Shown here: piece by piece, positions 41,098 to 50,538 of the stretch | Numbering within the stretch: the stretch's first letter is position 1 | Layout of the letters: each line of letters opens with the position of its first letter | Source: Zhihengliuella flava | GTDB lineage: Bacteria; Actinomycetota; Actinomycetes; Actinomycetales; Micrococcaceae | NCBI RefSeq assembly: GCF_015751895.1 | Contig: NZ_JADOTZ010000001.1 | Coordinates: 248,001-312,000 of the forward strand | DNA: 64,000 nt | Direction: 5' to 3' | The notes under the pieces: model-generated | Databases searched by the model: none | What the model was told of the DNA's origin: nothing | Seen by the model: only the letters and a program-made list of their open reading frames with translations | Position numbers and translations under genes: made by a program

Positions 41098-43064
41098 GGT
41101 TGCTGCTCCCTCTGCGGCTGGTCGGAATTCGCGTTCTCCGCCGTGGCAGCGCGCCGGTGCGCTGTCGCGTGGGCAAAAGCCTGCCGATAGCGTTCGCCAT
41201 TGTGCTTCCACTGACGGCTCGCTTCGACCCACGCGCGTCCGGCATCGGCCAGCGCGGCCCGAGCCTGTTCGTCGTGCAGAAGTTCGGTCACCGTCGACAC
41301 GAGGCTGGACACGTCCTCGGCGGCGAACGCTCGGCCACGGTGTGGTGGATCAACGACTTCCACCAACGCGGGTAGGTCGGAGACGACGACGGGGCGCATC
41401 ATCGCCATGGCTTCGAAGGGCTTGAGGGGCGTGACATAAATCGCCGCGCGCTCCCGGATCCGCGGCACGACGAAGACGTCGATCAACGCGTAGTGACCGG
41501 CAATGCTGTGGTGGTCCACGGGGCCCGTAAAAATCACCCGGTCACTGACGCCACGTTCGGCAGCGAGGGCCTTCAGTTCCTCCACCCGCGTGCCGCCACC
41601 CACCAAGACGCACTGCGCCTGCTGGCCGTTCTCCTTCATCCGGGCCGCGGCCTCGATGAGCAGTTCCTGCCCTTCACGGCGGTGGTCCATGTTCGAGACG
41701 TAACCAAACGTGGGCATCGTCAACCCGTACTCGGCACGCAATGCGGCGACATCGGCCGCGGCTGCCGGCTGAAACCGCGCCAAGTCGACAGCGTTGGGCA
41801 CGAGCTCAATTTTCTCGGCGTCGATCCCGCGGGAGATCAACTCGTCCCGCATGGCGTGCCCCAGCGTCAGTATGCGGTCGGCGCGGCGCATACACATTTC
41901 CTCGACGGCGCAACGCAGCCAGTAGGTTTCACTCTCAACGTCGACCCCTGTTTCGCTGGTCCACGTGGCCTCGAAAAAGGACCGCACCTCGTACACCAAC
42001 GGCACGTCAAACTTTTCTTGGAGTGCGAGTCCAACGAGGGCAGTTTCATACCCGCGTCGCCCGGAACTGACGTGAATCACGGCCGGCCGGATGTCCCGGA
42101 CCTTGTCCGCGGCGAGCCAGGCGAAGTCCTGCAACCACTGATTGACCGGCAGGTCGGTGTGGTGCGGACCCAAGTCCAACCGATGGTGTTCGATTCCGTC
42201 GATCACCTCGAGAGGCTCGAACGACTCCCCCACAACGTCGCGCGGAAAACCTGGTTCGGTGACAATGACCGGCTCAAGGCCAGCCTGCGCCTCCGCCACG
42301 AAATTATTGTGGCTGCGCGAGGTGAATCCGTTGGAGTGATACGGGCGGCTCTCCTTAACCAGATGCAGGATGGTCTCAGCGGAGCGCGGTTCAATGTGCT
42401 CCGATTCACCCGGCAGCCGCGGAATCCAGCCGGACAACTCCATCAGTCGGCCTTCCAGGATGCGGTAGTCAGACTCTTTGAAGCGGCGATCGGTCGCGAG
42501 GAGCTTGGCCGCGAGGCGGACGTTCTCGGTAATCGATCCATCAGCGGCCGCGAGTTTTCTAGCCGCGTGAAGGAACTTGGCGTCCTGTCCGTTGGTGGGC
42601 TCCAAGGCGGATGCCCAGAGCCTCCCTGCTCGATACCGCCGCGAGATCCGCGCCTGCTCCACCGGATGATGGGCGGTATATTCGCTGGTGGCGGGATCCG
42701 TATTCATGGCCGCAAAGCGACGCCGAAGCACCACCGGGCGGGCCAGAGTTTCCGCAACGACGGCCTTGACCAAGGCCCCTGCGAACGCGGGAAGAGCCCC
42801 ACGATTCTTCTGGACGTTTCGCCATGGCTCGCCGACCCGGCGCTTGACGCGCTGGGCAAGGTCCTCCGCCCGCAGCCGAGGTCCACCTTTCAAGTAGCCG
42901 TTGCTGTCCCGCAGTGCGCGAGCGAGGCTATTGCGTTCGGCCAAGAGGCGCGTGTGCTCTGCGTGGATCGCGGCCAGTTCTTCACGCGCCGTTGCGAGGA
43001 GTTGCTCGGCGTCGTCGTTCCCCGGCCACGCGGGCCGTGGGTGAGGCGATCCTGTCTCATGCAC
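41094..43064 (-). CDS. Glycosyltransferase with N-terminal extension (GT4)
   Basis: 656-aa protein. About 200 N-terminal residues are helical and charged (EELAAIHAEHTRLLAERNSL coiled-coil-like); the GT4 domain follows from about 220 (LHLVKESRPYHSNGFTSRSH; VPNAVDLARFQP; VVPRIRERAAIYVTPLKPFEAMAM). The GTG start at 43064 has AGGA about 10 nt upstream. It is the first gene of the operon with a second GT and the pyruvyltransferase. Specificity unknown. Confidence 0.85.
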   Translation of the reverse strand: MHETGSPHPRPAWPGNDDAEQLLATAREELAAIHAEHTRLLAERNSLARALRDSNGYLKGGPRLRAEDLAQRVKRRVGEPWRNVQKNRGALPAFAGALVKAVVAETLARPVVLRRRFAAMNTDPATSEYTAHHPVEQARISRRYRAGRLWASALEPTNGQDAKFLHAARKLAAADGSITENVRLAAKLLATDRRFKESDYRILEGRLMELSGWIPRLPGESEHIEPRSAETILHLVKESRPYHSNGFTSRSHNNFVAEAQAGLEPVIVTEPGFPRDVVGESFEPLEVIDGIEHHRLDLGPHHTDLPVNQWLQDFAWLAADKVRDIRPAVIHVSSGRRGYETALVGLALQEKFDVPLVYEVRSFFEATWTSETGVDVESETYWLRCAVEEMCMRRADRILTLGHAMRDELISRGIDAEKIELVPNAVDLARFQPAAAADVAALRAEYGLTMPTFGYVSNMDHRREGQELLIEAAARMKENGQQAQCVLVGGGTRVEELKALAAERGVSDRVIFTGPVDHHSIAGHYALIDVFVVPRIRERAAIYVTPLKPFEAMAMMRPVVVSDLPALVEVVDPPHRGRAFAAEDVSSLVSTVTELLHDEQARAALADAGRAWVEASRQWKHNGERYRQAFAHATAHRRAATAENANSDQPQREQQP

Positions 43065-43186
43065 GGGTTAGCTGTCCTTCACTCGCGAGCAGCACTTGGG
43101 GGTTCGTCGCGCTACCAACCCACTGTGATGACAGCTCGTTCCGGCTTGTCACCGGGTGTCGGGTCGGTCAACGGTCAAGCCCCCAG

Positions 43187-43192
43187 TATAGT
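43187..43192. promoter_or_regulatory. Shared -10-like hexamer between divergent glycan genes
   Basis: TATAGT on the plus strand; the opposite strand reads ACTATACT, also a good -10. It sits between the GT4 gene (minus) and the fusion gene (plus), with about 108 bp to the latter's start. No -35 recognised for either direction. Confidence 0.3.
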
Positions 43193-43299
43193 CATGGGCG
43201 AACACGTCGGAGAGAGACGATCCCCGCGCGGGCGCGTCTACCGACCACGGGGTGCTTGCACGACGGCGAGGACCCAAAAAGTTTGACCCGAGGAGTCAC

Positions 43300-46155
43300 G
43301 TGAACACCACCATCGAGGGCCTGCGGCGCGAGCTGGCTGACAAGATCTTCGACCAAGGCTTCCACTGGAGGGTGCTGTTTGTAGGCACCTCCGTGAACGG
43401 CACCACGGACATTGTCTCTTCACTCTCGCGGTCACTACGCAACTTGGGCCATCACGTCCTGGACGTGGATACTCGCCAGCACCGAGGGATGTTGCACAAT
43501 CCTCACAAGGTCTCGGGCGGAATGGGCCCGATTTACGTCAAGTACGACCGGTTGGAGCCCTTCCTGGAGAACTTTGCTCCGCAGGTGGTGATTTTCTGCG
43601 CGGGCGGGCTCACGATGACCGAAGAAGAAGCGCAGCGCGTCAAGGACCGCGGTATCGCTCTGGTGGGCATTACCTTGAGCGATCCGGACGTCTTCCCGAC
43701 GGTGCGCGACCACAACCACGTGTTCGACATTCACACGACCAACGCGGAGATCGCGCTGGAGATGTACCGCGAAGCCGGAGTCGAAAACACCGTCTACTTC
43801 CCCTTTGGCATTGACCGCGGATTCGTCACCCAGCAGATCCCGTACGACCCGCAGTTTGAGGCGGATGTTATTTGCCTTGGGCACGCCAACAACCGGCCAG
43901 ACCGCAATGAGGTCATGACCTCCCTGGCCCAACAATTTGACGTGCGCACCTACGGGCGAGGCTGGGAAATCCCGGACTCCATCACCGTCTCCGGTGAGCA
44001 AACCGTCCAAGCCCTCAAGGCTGGCCGCATCCACGTGAACTTTCCGCTCACCCGGGCTGGCTTCATCAACATTAAATGCGGTGTCTTCGAATCCGCCGGG
44101 CAAGGGGCCTTGGTCGCCACCGGCCGCTTCGATGAGATGGCCAAGTTCTTCACGTATGACGAGGACATCGTCGGCTACGAATCCAAGGAAGAGCTCGCCG
44201 AGAAGATTCAGTGGCTACTTGATCATCCCGACGAGTATGACCGCATTGCCGAAAACGGCTTCCGCCGCGTGATCACCGAGCACTTGTATGAGCACCGTTG
44301 GATGGAGCTGTTTGCCCGCCTCGCAGATCTGACGGAAGAGAATTCCGGCTGGCTCTCCGACGAGCGTCGTCACGCCTTGCGGGAGACGCTCTCCGTCAGT
44401 CACGGCCGGGCTAAGAAGGTCATCGTGTCCGGGTTCTACGGTGCCCGCAACCTCGGCGACGAGATGATTCTTGGCTCGATCACTCAGGCTCTGACGCAGC
44501 ACGACGACTCCGTGCAGGTCGTCGTCGCCGCCGAGAACCCGGCGAATGTTGAAGCCAGCCACGGTCTGCAGGCCTTCCAACGCACCAATCACGTCGCCGC
44601 AGCGCACGAGGTCCAAACGGCCTCTGCCGTGATCGTGGGCGGCGGCGGCCTGTGGCATGACTACACGTATGAAGCGGGCGGTGGCCTCCTGTCCCTGTTC
44701 AACGGCGGCAAAATCTCGATGGCTGGGTTCGGCATCCTGCCGATGATGGGCCGCGTGCTGGATCGGCCCTACCATGTGGTCGGTCTTGGGGTCGGCCCGT
44801 TGGACGACTACGGGGCCCGCCAGACGGTGAAGTTCCTCGCGGAGCACACCGAGAGCCTCTATGTCCGGGACCCGGAATCAGCCCGAGTCCTCCAGTCCCT
44901 GCCGGTGGCTCAGGATCGCATTACGGTCGGCCCCGACGTCGTCTACGGTGTCGATCTGCCCCAGCCCACCGAAGCAGACCTACCGGAGCAGGTGCGGGAA
45001 CTTTCGGCTGCCGGCCGTCGCATCATTGCCCTCAATATGCGCCCTTGGAAGAACGCCGACATGGACGCCGTGAGCGCTCGCGTGGCCGCAGCCCTGCGCT
45101 CGCTGGCCGACCAGGAGCCAATCGCCGTCGTCGGAGTGCCCATGCAGGCCGGAAAGTCCTTTGACGGGCGCGCCATCGAATTGGTGACCGCACAATTGGG
45201 CGCCGACGTACCCGTGATCCCGTTGACCGCACCGCTGACGACGGCGCAGCTCGCCGCCGTCTACCGGTCCGCGTCGGCACTCGTGGCGATGCGCTTGCAT
45301 GCATGTCTGGTAGCGCACCGGCTCGGGCTGCCCACCGTTGGCTTGTGCTACGACCCTAAGGTGCGTCGGCACTTTGAGGAAGTTGGCCGCCCAGAATTCG
45401 GACTGCCCCTCGAGGCAACCGCAGAGGAGCTCGCAGGGCAGTTGCTCGCGGCCGTTGGCGCGGACCTGCCTGAAGCGACGCATGCAGCCGTCCGGGAATT
45501 GGAAGCGGGGGCACGCCGAGCACTGTCCGTAGCCGCCACCTCCATCGCGGACAGTCGCCGGGTGGACGCTGTTTACACCGTGCCCGAGGAGAGTGCGGTG
45601 GCCGGCCTGCCGGCGAAGGAAGAACTGGGTGAGCGGCTCACTGATGTCCGTGGTGGGCGATTCCAGGCCATGCAGGCGTCCTCGGAGCGGGTCGAGCTGC
45701 CCGTTTCGGGCCCAGGCGCCCCGGCCGTCGGCAAGCACGGCATCTCGGTGGCACTGCCCACCACGGCGCCCCAGCGCGGCATGTCGGCGCAACTCACGGG
45801 TCAGCTACGCCGCACCATCTCAGCTCCGGCCGAGCTGTGCTTCCGCTTGACCAACGACTACGCCAACCCCAAGGCCACGGGACGGCTGTTCTACGAGCTG
45901 ACCGTCGGTGACCACGTGATCCGCCGTGACCTGGCGGAGGGCTCGGATCCGGTGATTGTGCGGTACCTGACCCCGGCGTCCGCCGATGTTCCCATCACAC
46001 TTCGGGTCTTTGCGGAGAAGAAGCCCTTTAGTTCGAGTTCCTGGCCGCGGGTTACCCGCGTACATCTGTCCTTCATCGGGTCCCTCCCCCTCGAGGATCA
46101 GCTGGGCGCGCCAGTGTTGATGTCCACCGCCGGGGACGTGCGCACGCAAGCCTGA
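43300..46155 (+). CDS. Fused CgeB-like glycosyltransferase and polysaccharide pyruvyltransferase
   Basis: 951-aa protein with three parts. Residues 1-345 are a CgeB/GT-B-type glycosyltransferase (VLFVGTSVNGTTDIV, FESAGQGALVATGRFDEM). From about 372 is a pyruvyltransferase (SGFYGARNLGDEMILGSI, VIVGGGGLWHDYTY, VAMRLHACLVAHRLGLPT near 663). From about 800 a beta-rich region (CFRLTNDYANPKATGRLFYEL, VPITLRVFAEKK) looks like a carbohydrate-binding module, though no family is recognised. GTG at 43300 has GAGGAG 4 nt upstream. It probably adds a sugar and pyruvylates it in one polypeptide. It is one of two pyruvyltransferases in the locus. Confidence 0.88.
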   Translation: MNTTIEGLRRELADKIFDQGFHWRVLFVGTSVNGTTDIVSSLSRSLRNLGHHVLDVDTRQHRGMLHNPHKVSGGMGPIYVKYDRLEPFLENFAPQVVIFCAGGLTMTEEEAQRVKDRGIALVGITLSDPDVFPTVRDHNHVFDIHTTNAEIALEMYREAGVENTVYFPFGIDRGFVTQQIPYDPQFEADVICLGHANNRPDRNEVMTSLAQQFDVRTYGRGWEIPDSITVSGEQTVQALKAGRIHVNFPLTRAGFINIKCGVFESAGQGALVATGRFDEMAKFFTYDEDIVGYESKEELAEKIQWLLDHPDEYDRIAENGFRRVITEHLYEHRWMELFARLADLTEENSGWLSDERRHALRETLSVSHGRAKKVIVSGFYGARNLGDEMILGSITQALTQHDDSVQVVVAAENPANVEASHGLQAFQRTNHVAAAHEVQTASAVIVGGGGLWHDYTYEAGGGLLSLFNGGKISMAGFGILPMMGRVLDRPYHVVGLGVGPLDDYGARQTVKFLAEHTESLYVRDPESARVLQSLPVAQDRITVGPDVVYGVDLPQPTEADLPEQVRELSAAGRRIIALNMRPWKNADMDAVSARVAAALRSLADQEPIAVVGVPMQAGKSFDGRAIELVTAQLGADVPVIPLTAPLTTAQLAAVYRSASALVAMRLHACLVAHRLGLPTVGLCYDPKVRRHFEEVGRPEFGLPLEATAEELAGQLLAAVGADLPEATHAAVRELEAGARRALSVAATSIADSRRVDAVYTVPEESAVAGLPAKEELGERLTDVRGGRFQAMQASSERVELPVSGPGAPAVGKHGISVALPTTAPQRGMSAQLTGQLRRTISAPAELCFRLTNDYANPKATGRLFYELTVGDHVIRRDLAEGSDPVIVRYLTPASADVPITLRVFAEKKPFSSSSWPRVTRVHLSFIGSLPLEDQLGAPVLMSTAGDVRTQA

Positions 46156-46175
46156 CACCGGCTCCGGCCGTCACA

Positions 46176-46216
46176 ACGCACGGGGTGCCCAGCTGATCGC
46201 TGGGCACCCCGTGCGT
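46176..46216. terminator. Terminator after the fusion gene
   Basis: Perfect 18-bp stem (46176-46193 with 46199-46216) and 5-nt loop TGATC, then CTTTT on the plus strand. It is a strong terminator for the plus-strand gene and also serves the convergent GT4 gene. Confidence 0.85.
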
Positions 46217-46260
46217 CTTTTCTCGTGCCGTGAGGTTCTCGCGTCGGGTACGGACCGTAC

Positions 46261-48057
46261 TCAGACCGTGGAGCGAGTGCCGCCGAGTCGTTCGTAGACT
46301 GCCGTGTATTTGGCGGCGTTGGCCTCCCACGTCCTGTCCGCCAACGCCCACGCGCGGCCCGCCTGGCCGAATCGCTCGCGCAGGGCGGCGTCGTCGAAAA
46401 AGGTTCCGATCTTTGCGGCGAGGTCGGCGGGGTCCTCCGGCGCTGCGAGGTACCCGGTAACCGAGTCCTCCACCAGTTCAGCCAACGCCGGCAGGTTGGA
46501 AGCCACCACGGGGCGGCGCGAGGCCGAGGCCTCGACGAGCTTCAACGGCGTGACCTGACGCGTGACCTCCAAATCCTTGCGGGGCACGGAGAAAACATCG
46601 AGCGCCTGATGATAGGTGCTCGCCTGCGGGCGCGGGATGCGGCCCGGGAAGATGACCCGGTCCCCCAGTCCGAGTTGTGCGACTCGATGCTTCAGGCCCG
46701 GCAGGGCGGCGCCGTCGCCCGCGATCAGGAGACGAATATCGCCACGCTCGGCGGCCAACAGCGCGAACGCTTCCACCAACGTGTCGAGCCCCTCGTAGCC
46801 CACGATGCTGGAGACGGTGCCCACGTAGAGGCCCTGGGCCGGTAGACCGAGCTCTTGCCGTGCCGCCGTCGTCCCGCCCGGTTCTGCGAGAAACGACTCG
46901 CCGACGGCATTGGGACAGATCTCAAGTCGCTCGGCGGAGACCCCCTGCCCAATCAATTCGGTCCGCATGGCCTCGCCTAACGTGACGACGGCGTCGGCGT
47001 GCCGAGCCACCTCCGCTTCACGCTCCTTGAAGAGCCGGTAACGTTCCGAGTCCTTCGCCGCGGGTCCGCGGGTGGACGCCCATGTATCAGCCAGCTGACC
47101 CCGCGCCTCGTAGACCCACCGAAGACCGTACGCCTCGGCGACGGCCCGTACAACCAGTCCGTTGACGAAGTGCGTGGTCGTATGCAGGATCGCGGGCCGA
47201 AACTCCTCGACCATCCGTGCGAGTTCCTCGGCCTGTTGCTGCAGACGGGCATCGAATCCGGCGGCCAACCGCGACGGGAGCATGCGGCGGTACTCGATGC
47301 CGTCCACGACGTCGACGTCGGCCGCCCACGGCTTACCCACCTGCACCGGGTATCCTAGTCGAGTCGCAGCAGCGACCTCCCACCCGGCCTCGCGCAGCGC
47401 CACGAGGATCGAATGGGTGCGCTGCGCGTACCCGCTACCCGTGTGAGGCAACGAGTTGGTGGCCATGTGCAGCACGCGGTGAGCCACCGGAGCGTAGGAT
47501 TCCGGCGCTTCAACGCGTGGCCTCCTGCCGGAAAACGTCGCCAGCTCGGACGCGAGCCGGCCGTGCAGCGTGGCCGCCGCCCGGTCGCGCTGAGGGCCGC
47601 TGGCATAGGGGGCGAGCAGAGCCACAGCTTCGCTCATCTGCCCGCGATGCCAAGCCAGACGCGCCGCACTGGTGGCCACCCGTGCGCTGGACGGCAAGCC
47701 GTCGAGTAGACGCTCCGCGAGGTCGATCTCCGCCATGGCTGTCGCAACGTCGGCCAGCTTGCGGGCGCGCTCGGGGGACAATTGATGCGCCCTCGCGCGT
47801 TCGATGCGTTCAGCCGCCGTTTGCTCGTGCCCCCGGACCACGTGGGCTATGGCCCCGACCACCGAGGCGTCAGCGCGCCCGAGACGAGCGGCCAGTGCCG
47901 CCGCGACGCTAACGGGCGCCGAGGGTAATCGGCGGGCGACCTGCAGGGCCAACACCACGGGATCGTCGCCAAGATGTTCGCGCACCGTGTTGGCTGTCAA
48001 GCATAGGTTGGCCGCGAGCCGTCCCGGCGTCAGCTTCCCGGCGGAATCGGCGCTCAT
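46261..48057 (-). CDS. Glycosyltransferase with helical N-terminal region (GT4)
   Basis: 598-aa protein. The first about 180 residues are helical and Ala/Arg/Leu-rich (repeat-like VARRLPSAPVSVAAALAARL), perhaps TPR-like. The GT4 domain starts near 190 (HMATNSLPHTGSGYAQRTHS) and has LYVGTVSSIVGYEGLDTLVEA, LLIAGDGAALPGL, FPGRIPR and PLKLVEASASRRPVVASNLP. It overlaps the next upstream gene by ATGA. Specificity unknown. Confidence 0.85.
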   Translation of the reverse strand: MSADSAGKLTPGRLAANLCLTANTVREHLGDDPVVLALQVARRLPSAPVSVAAALAARLGRADASVVGAIAHVVRGHEQTAAERIERARAHQLSPERARKLADVATAMAEIDLAERLLDGLPSSARVATSAARLAWHRGQMSEAVALLAPYASGPQRDRAAATLHGRLASELATFSGRRPRVEAPESYAPVAHRVLHMATNSLPHTGSGYAQRTHSILVALREAGWEVAAATRLGYPVQVGKPWAADVDVVDGIEYRRMLPSRLAAGFDARLQQQAEELARMVEEFRPAILHTTTHFVNGLVVRAVAEAYGLRWVYEARGQLADTWASTRGPAAKDSERYRLFKEREAEVARHADAVVTLGEAMRTELIGQGVSAERLEICPNAVGESFLAEPGGTTAARQELGLPAQGLYVGTVSSIVGYEGLDTLVEAFALLAAERGDIRLLIAGDGAALPGLKHRVAQLGLGDRVIFPGRIPRPQASTYHQALDVFSVPRKDLEVTRQVTPLKLVEASASRRPVVASNLPALAELVEDSVTGYLAAPEDPADLAAKIGTFFDDAALRERFGQAGRAWALADRTWEANAAKYTAVYERLGGTRSTV

Positions 48058-49292
48058 GCGTGGTTCCTTTGCGTCTGTAGATCGGCCAAGAGATCGGCGA
48101 ACTGGTCGCCCAGCCGCGCCAGATTGCGGTGTTCCGCGACCCAGCGTCGGCCCGTCGTGCCGACGTCGAGCCTCGCGGGGTCACGGCGAAGGTCTTGCCA
48201 CAGCTCGGCCATCGCCTCGGCGTCGTGTGCTACGACGTCGGCCCCGCCGGCGGCCCGGAGCACCTCGGATGCCTCGCCGCGCACCGCGGCCGTGATGTGG
48301 CGTGAGACCGCCAAGAGCTCGAACGTTTTCGAGGGGATGGTGCGTTCAAAGCTCGGCCAGTCATCCCGCAGGGACACGACGGCAGTGTCCGCCCAGTCGT
48401 ACTGGGCCAACGTCTCCTCGCCGTGCGTGGCCTCGAGGAAGTCGACGTCGGCACCGGCGGCCCGCGCCCGCTCGATGAGCTCCTCCTTCATGGTGCCGGT
48501 ACCGACCATGCGCAGGCGAACGGAGTCACCGGCCAGCTGCGCGGCGTCAATGAGGACGTCCAGCCCCTGGCTTTCGCCGTGGTTTCCCAGGTACAGCACA
48601 TGGAGGGGCTCGCCAGCAGAAGACGGCTTCCCCGCCGAGGCCAGCGCGGGCGCCGTCGCCGCCTGGCGGGGCAGGCGCGAAGCGGTGAGACCGTTGGGCA
48701 CCACTTCGACGCGTTGGCAACCGCGTTGGCGCAACAGCTCCGCAAATCCTTCGGTGACGGAGACGACGGCGGCCGCTCTCCGTTGGACGAAGGTCACCAC
48801 AGCTTCCATCACCGACGGGCGCCGAGACGTGACGATCGCGGCATCGCGTGCCAAGTCCGGCCAGGCATCGCGCATATCCACCACAAGGGGTCTACGCCAG
48901 AGGATGGACAGGAGGTAGCCAGCTGCGGTGTTGGGCAACGCCGGGACCGTGACGACGACGACGTCAGGGCGGCCACTGCTCATGGACGCCACGAGCGCCC
49001 GCGGGACCGTGCTCAGTGAGCTGAGCACGTTGGACGCCAACTTACTGAGCCGAGATTCGGTGTGTCGCAGCAGAGGGACGCGGTGCACGCGCTCACCGTG
49101 CCGGCCGTCCTCCGCGCGGAAGAAGGTACCGCCGCTGCCGGCGTCCGCCGGAGAACGGTCCGGATGCGGTGCGGGGGCGACGACGTCGACATCCCACCCG
49201 CGGTGGATCAAGCGGGCGACGAAGGCGCTCCACCGGCGTTGCGGAGCCGTGGCCTCCGGGTCATATGAGTGTGTGATGAGCAGAACTTTCAC
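48054..49292 (-). CDS. Glycosyltransferase, GT4 (WbuB-like)
   Basis: 412-aa protein. N-terminal domain starts VLLITHSYDPEATAPQRRW, followed by WRRPLVVDMRDAWPDLARDAAI. The C-terminal domain has VLYLGNHGESQGLDVLIDAAQ and TIPSKTFELLAVSRHITAAV. This resembles WbuB/aminosugar GT4 enzymes. GTG start. It lies 6 bp after the LCP gene and is followed by the overlapping GT4 gene, so the three form an operon read toward the left. Confidence 0.87.
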   Translation of the reverse strand: MKVLLITHSYDPEATAPQRRWSAFVARLIHRGWDVDVVAPAPHPDRSPADAGSGGTFFRAEDGRHGERVHRVPLLRHTESRLSKLASNVLSSLSTVPRALVASMSSGRPDVVVVTVPALPNTAAGYLLSILWRRPLVVDMRDAWPDLARDAAIVTSRRPSVMEAVVTFVQRRAAAVVSVTEGFAELLRQRGCQRVEVVPNGLTASRLPRQAATAPALASAGKPSSAGEPLHVLYLGNHGESQGLDVLIDAAQLAGDSVRLRMVGTGTMKEELIERARAAGADVDFLEATHGEETLAQYDWADTAVVSLRDDWPSFERTIPSKTFELLAVSRHITAAVRGEASEVLRAAGGADVVAHDAEAMAELWQDLRRDPARLDVGTTGRRWVAEHRNLARLGDQFADLLADLQTQRNHA

Positions 49293-49298
49293 GAAAGA

Positions 49299-50420
49299 CT
49301 ACTCTGCCACGCTGGTGCTGCCTTGGTCCTCTGACGCGTCGGGGCTAGGGGAAATTCCGCCGAGCTCATCGGTGGTAATCGGGTTGCCGTAAGCGTTAGT
49401 CCCGGTCTCCTCGGCGAGGAACGTGGCGAGGTCGTCATTCTCGAGCGCTTGACTGAGGCGCTCCATCGCTTCTTCATCGCGCAGAATGACTTGAGCCGCG
49501 CCCACCTGCGCGGGGCCGCCGGTCGGGATGGTGAAGAAGTGCACGTCGTCGGTGCGGATATCCTTCAGCGTCGCGGCGAGGCCCACCATCGTGGAGGAAT
49601 CGAGGGTGTCATCCACCGTGAGGTAGCCGGAGAATTGATCAACGACGTCGTACAACTTCATCGGGTTGGAGAGCGTTTCGGCCGTGAGGAAGTCCCGCAT
49701 CACGGCCTTGATGAAGAGCTGCTGGTTCTGAACCCGCTGGAAGTCACCGTCGAGGAAGGCCTTCCGTTCGCGGACAAAACGCAGCGCATCGTTGCCTTCA
49801 AGGTGGATCATGCCCTCCTCGAAGCAGCTCGGCGTGGCGTGACCGGTGCAGAACTGGTTGGGGTTGTCGAGATCCACCCCGCCGAGTGCCTGCGTCAGGG
49901 AGCTGAAGCCCTCGAAGTCGATGGAGACCACGTTGTCGATCGGCGCGCCGATCAACTCTTCGACGGTTTCCACGACCAAGGGGTATCCGCCGAGGTTGAG
50001 CGCCGCATTGACCTTGCGCTCACCGTGGCCGGGGATCTCCACCCACAGGTCCCGGACCATGGACATGACGTACACGTTCTCACGGTCTTCGGGGATATGG
50101 ACGATCATCATGGTGTCCGAGCGCTGCCCGTCCTCGCCCTTGACCGAGGCGACGTCGTTGCCCTCACCACGCGAATCTGAACCCAGCAGAAGAATATTGC
50201 GCGGGCCGGTGATCTCCTTCACCGGCCGAGTGCTCAGCCCGGCGTCCACCTGGGTGGTCTTGGCATCGAAGGTGTTGAGGAGGCTCAGCACGTAGGCTCC
50301 GGCACCCAGCACCACAATGAGCACGACGGCGAGGCCACTGAAGAGCGCGATCCGCCCGGTGTGCCGCTTCGGCTTGGCGCGATGCCGCGGCGTATACGGG
50401 TCGGACACGGATCGTGACAC
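49299..50420 (-). CDS. LCP (LytR-CpsA-Psr) family glycopolymer ligase
   Basis: LCP enzymes transfer lipid-linked wall glycopolymers to peptidoglycan outside the membrane. The 373-aa protein has a basic N terminus, one membrane helix (IALFSGLAVVLIVVLGAGAYVL, about 24-45) and an extracellular catalytic domain with LLLGSDSRGEG, RSDTMMIVHI, SMVRDLWVEIPG and RFVRERKAFLDGDFQRVQNQ. Cys in FCTGHATPSCFEEG may form a disulfide. GTG start at 50420, GGAG about 9 nt upstream. It is the first gene of the LCP-GT-GT operon and the border of the glycan locus. Confidence 0.93.
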   Translation of the reverse strand: MSRSVSDPYTPRHRAKPKRHTGRIALFSGLAVVLIVVLGAGAYVLSLLNTFDAKTTQVDAGLSTRPVKEITGPRNILLLGSDSRGEGNDVASVKGEDGQRSDTMMIVHIPEDRENVYVMSMVRDLWVEIPGHGERKVNAALNLGGYPLVVETVEELIGAPIDNVVSIDFEGFSSLTQALGGVDLDNPNQFCTGHATPSCFEEGMIHLEGNDALRFVRERKAFLDGDFQRVQNQQLFIKAVMRDFLTAETLSNPMKLYDVVDQFSGYLTVDDTLDSSTMVGLAATLKDIRTDDVHFFTIPTGGPAQVGAAQVILRDEEAMERLSQALENDDLATFLAEETGTNAYGNPITTDELGGISPSPDASEDQGSTSVAE

Positions 50421-50538
50421 TCTTGGGTCTCCTCGTCGTCAGGTGAATTGAAGCCAGGTGGTCCTGCACGACTGAACCTCTCCTGGTTCCCCCTGCCAGC
50501 AGCCACCGCTGTATGCCAACCCCTCTACTTTAGTGGGT

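Noticed and set aside
41493-43286. 597-aa plus-strand open frame
   Set aside because: Antisense to the GT4 gene at 41.1-43.1 kb, whose motifs are clear.
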